Source: Candidatus Acetothermia bacterium (GTDB taxonomy: Bacteria; Bipolaricaulota; Bipolaricaulia; Bipolaricaulales; Bipolaricaulaceae). Taken from it: DNA of 6,640 nucleotides. Under the pieces are notes generated by a model. That model had not been told where the DNA came from and did no database searches. It saw only the letters and a program-made list of their open reading frames with translations. Below, piece after piece: positions 5,622-6,640 of the stretch (positions are counted from its first letter, which is position 1; each line of letters starts with the position of its first letter). The stretch is from NCBI GenBank assembly GCA_003552425.1, contig PUMC01000090.1:1-6640 (forward strand), written 5' to 3'. The position numbers and the translations under genes are program-made.

Positions 5622-6404
5622 CTATACGAGCTGCGCGATCAGGGTGGCAAGCCCCACCAGCACGCAGTAACCGGCGAACCACCGTAGGCGCCGACGCCGC
5701 ACCACCAGGAGGAGCAAGCGGATGGCCACAAGACCCGAGAGCAGCGCAGCCACACCTGCCACGACCATCCCCCAGCTTTCCTCAGGGCTGAGGGGGGGCC
5801 GCCCCGGCTCCAGGAACAGTTCCCAAACACCCGCACCCAGGATCGCTGGGATGGAGAGCAAGAACGAAAAGCGGGCCGCCTCCATGGGCCGGAGCCCCGA
5901 TGCAATACCGGCGGAGATCGTCGTCCCTGAGCGGGAGACACCTGGAAGGAGCGCCAGCGCTTGGCCGAGCCCGGCGGCAAGGGCGTTCGAGACGCGTGGT
6001 TCGCTCCGCTGGGCGCGCGATGCACACAGATCCCCGATGATGAGCGCGGCGGCCGTGAGCAAGAGCATCGCCCCCACAAGGCTTGGGGCGCCGAACGCCC
6101 GCTCCACAGCCCCACGTGCTGTGAGCCCAAGGGCGACCACCGGTACGGTGCCCAGGACCAGAAGACCGATGTAGGCACGCTCCTTGCCTCCACCGCGGGT
6201 GACCGCCCGCAGAAGGCGGTAGAGATCCCTGCGGAAGAAGACAAGCACGGCCACCAAGGTCCCCAAGTGCACGACGGCCTCCAGCGCTACACCGGGGGGC
6301 GACCAGCCAAGGAGCCATTGTGCGAGCACCAGATGGCCGGAACTGCTCACCGGAAGGAACTCGGTGATGCCTTGCACGATGCCCAGGAGTACGTAATAAG
6401 TCAC
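5622..6404 (-). CDS. uppP: Undecaprenyl-diphosphatase (BacA/UppP)
   Basis: A 260-residue polytopic membrane enzyme that dephosphorylates undecaprenyl pyrophosphate to recycle the lipid carrier for peptidoglycan and other envelope polymers. Its activity underlies intrinsic bacitracin tolerance. Both family signatures are present: QGITEFLPVSSSGH at 11-24, containing the (E/Q)xxxE motif (Q11, E15) and His24, and PGVSRSGTT at 154-162 with Arg158. Several hydrophobic helices follow the usual order, and the protein ends in a helix GYCVLVGLATLIAQLV. The open frame extends to ATG 6464, but homology starts at residue 2 (TYYVLLGIVQG) when the GTG at 6404 is used. That GTG overlaps the upstream TGA as GTGA. 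No ribosome site is visible before it, so translation is probably coupled to the LysM gene. The 260-aa length is normal for the family. Confidence 0.95.
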   Translation of the reverse strand: MTYYVLLGIVQGITEFLPVSSSGHLVLAQWLLGWSPPGVALEAVVHLGTLVAVLVFFRRDLYRLLRAVTRGGGKERAYIGLLVLGTVPVVALGLTARGAVERAFGAPSLVGAMLLLTAAALIIGDLCASRAQRSEPRVSNALAAGLGQALALLPGVSRSGTTISAGIASGLRPMEAARFSFLLSIPAILGAGVWELFLEPGRPPLSPEESWGMVVAGVAALLSGLVAIRLLLLVVRRRRLRWFAGYCVLVGLATLIAQLV

Positions 6405-6640
6405 GGGAGCAGCAACAGCACTGCCAGCAACAGCGCAACACCCAGTCCCCCGATGATCGGCCACAGGCCGGGGCCCGGGGGCGTCGTATCTGGCAATGGT
6501 TCCGGTTCCGGTTGGGGCTCTGGGTCCGGTTCGGGTTCCGGTGTCGGTGTCGGTTCCACCCCTTTCGGCAGATACAATTCCTGGCCCTCATATATCACAT
6601 TGGGGTCTTCCAAATCATTGATTTCCATTAAAATATCTAC
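6401..6640 (-). CDS. LysM-domain protein with Glu-Pro linker and C-terminal membrane helix (partial)
   Basis: The 3' part of a gene that runs off the right edge; 79 residues are visible and the frame is open at 6640. The first residues (VDILMEIN, then DPNVIYEGQELYLP) match the second half of a LysM peptidoglycan-binding repeat, including its usual Asn and the closing I-x-x-GQ-x-L-x-x-P. A proline/glutamate-rich linker of about 30 residues follows. The last 21 residues (LWPIIGGLGVALLLAVLLLLP) are a hydrophobic helix at the extreme C-terminus, so the protein is probably tail-anchored with LysM facing the wall or periplasm. The ATG at 6628 lies inside the LysM motif and is not the start. The TGA stop overlaps the uppP GTG by 4 nt. 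A wall-binding protein coupled to lipid-carrier recycling fits a shared envelope role. The upstream domain content is unknown. Confidence 0.85.
   Translation of the reverse strand, partial: VDILMEINDLEDPNVIYEGQELYLPKGVEPTPTPEPEPDPEPQPEPEPLPDTTPPGPGLWPIIGGLGVALLLAVLLLLP
6498..6557 (-). repeat. Low-complexity GGAACC/GAACCG repeat encoding Glu-Pro linker
   Basis: On the minus strand a degenerate 6-bp unit near GAACCG is repeated about ten times, encoding alternating Pro with Glu, Asp, Thr or Gln. It forms the spacer between LysM and the membrane helix. Such tracts can change length by slippage in 6-bp steps without breaking the frame. Confidence 0.85.

Noticed and set aside
6405..6464. N-terminal extension of UppP to ATG 6464
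   Set aside because: It would read 60 nt inside the LysM gene in another frame. The UppP homology starts at the GTG of the GTGA overlap, and 260 aa is the usual length.

Overview
The window looks like GC-rich bacterial chromosome. It has strong anti-SD-complementary ribosome sites (for example AGGAGGTGA before the XRE gene), GTG starts, short operon gaps and a start/stop overlap. Every gene except one small ribbon-helix-helix gene is on the minus strand. The species cannot be read from the sequence. A dual-domain KaiC homologue with a coiled-coil tail, an XRE-MEDS regulator and UppP point to a non-cyanobacterial lineage; a deep-branching group such as Bipolaricaulota is only a low-confidence guess.

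Left part (1-3228): a signalling/regulatory module. In minus-strand transcription order it runs from an XRE helix-turn-helix protein fused to a MEDS-type sensory domain (2787-1945), to a double-RecA KaiC-family ATPase with an added C-terminal coiled coil (1762-23), to the first codons of another gene (14 to beyond the window edge), which is a good candidate for kaiB but unproven. A 61-aa ribbon-helix-helix protein (2938-3123, plus) is divergent from the XRE-MEDS gene and ends at a clear rho-independent terminator. The 150-bp divergent region carries a consensus TTGACA box and two copies, 23 bp apart, of an interrupted palindrome TATAG-N8-CTAT. This is a strong candidate operator pair for one of the two flanking DNA-binding proteins.

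Middle (3239-5411): a complete tRNA-Ile(GAT) gene with encoded CCA and its own sigma-70-like promoter, then a two-gene unit. The unit consists of a membrane-anchored or secreted protein with a C-terminal PPC-like beta-sandwich, followed 12 nt later by a zinc-ribbon threonine synthase.

Right part (5622-6640): undecaprenyl-diphosphatase uppP, whose GTG start overlaps by 4 nt the stop of an upstream gene. Only the 3' end of that gene is in the window. It encodes the end of a LysM domain, a Glu-Pro repeat linker and a C-terminal membrane helix. Both products fit a cell-envelope/peptidoglycan role.

The part most worth pursuing is the KaiC locus: a possible clock-like or signalling ATPase with conserved phosphosite positions, co-transcribed with a small-molecule-sensor-type regulator and facing a second small DNA-binding protein across a tandem operator.
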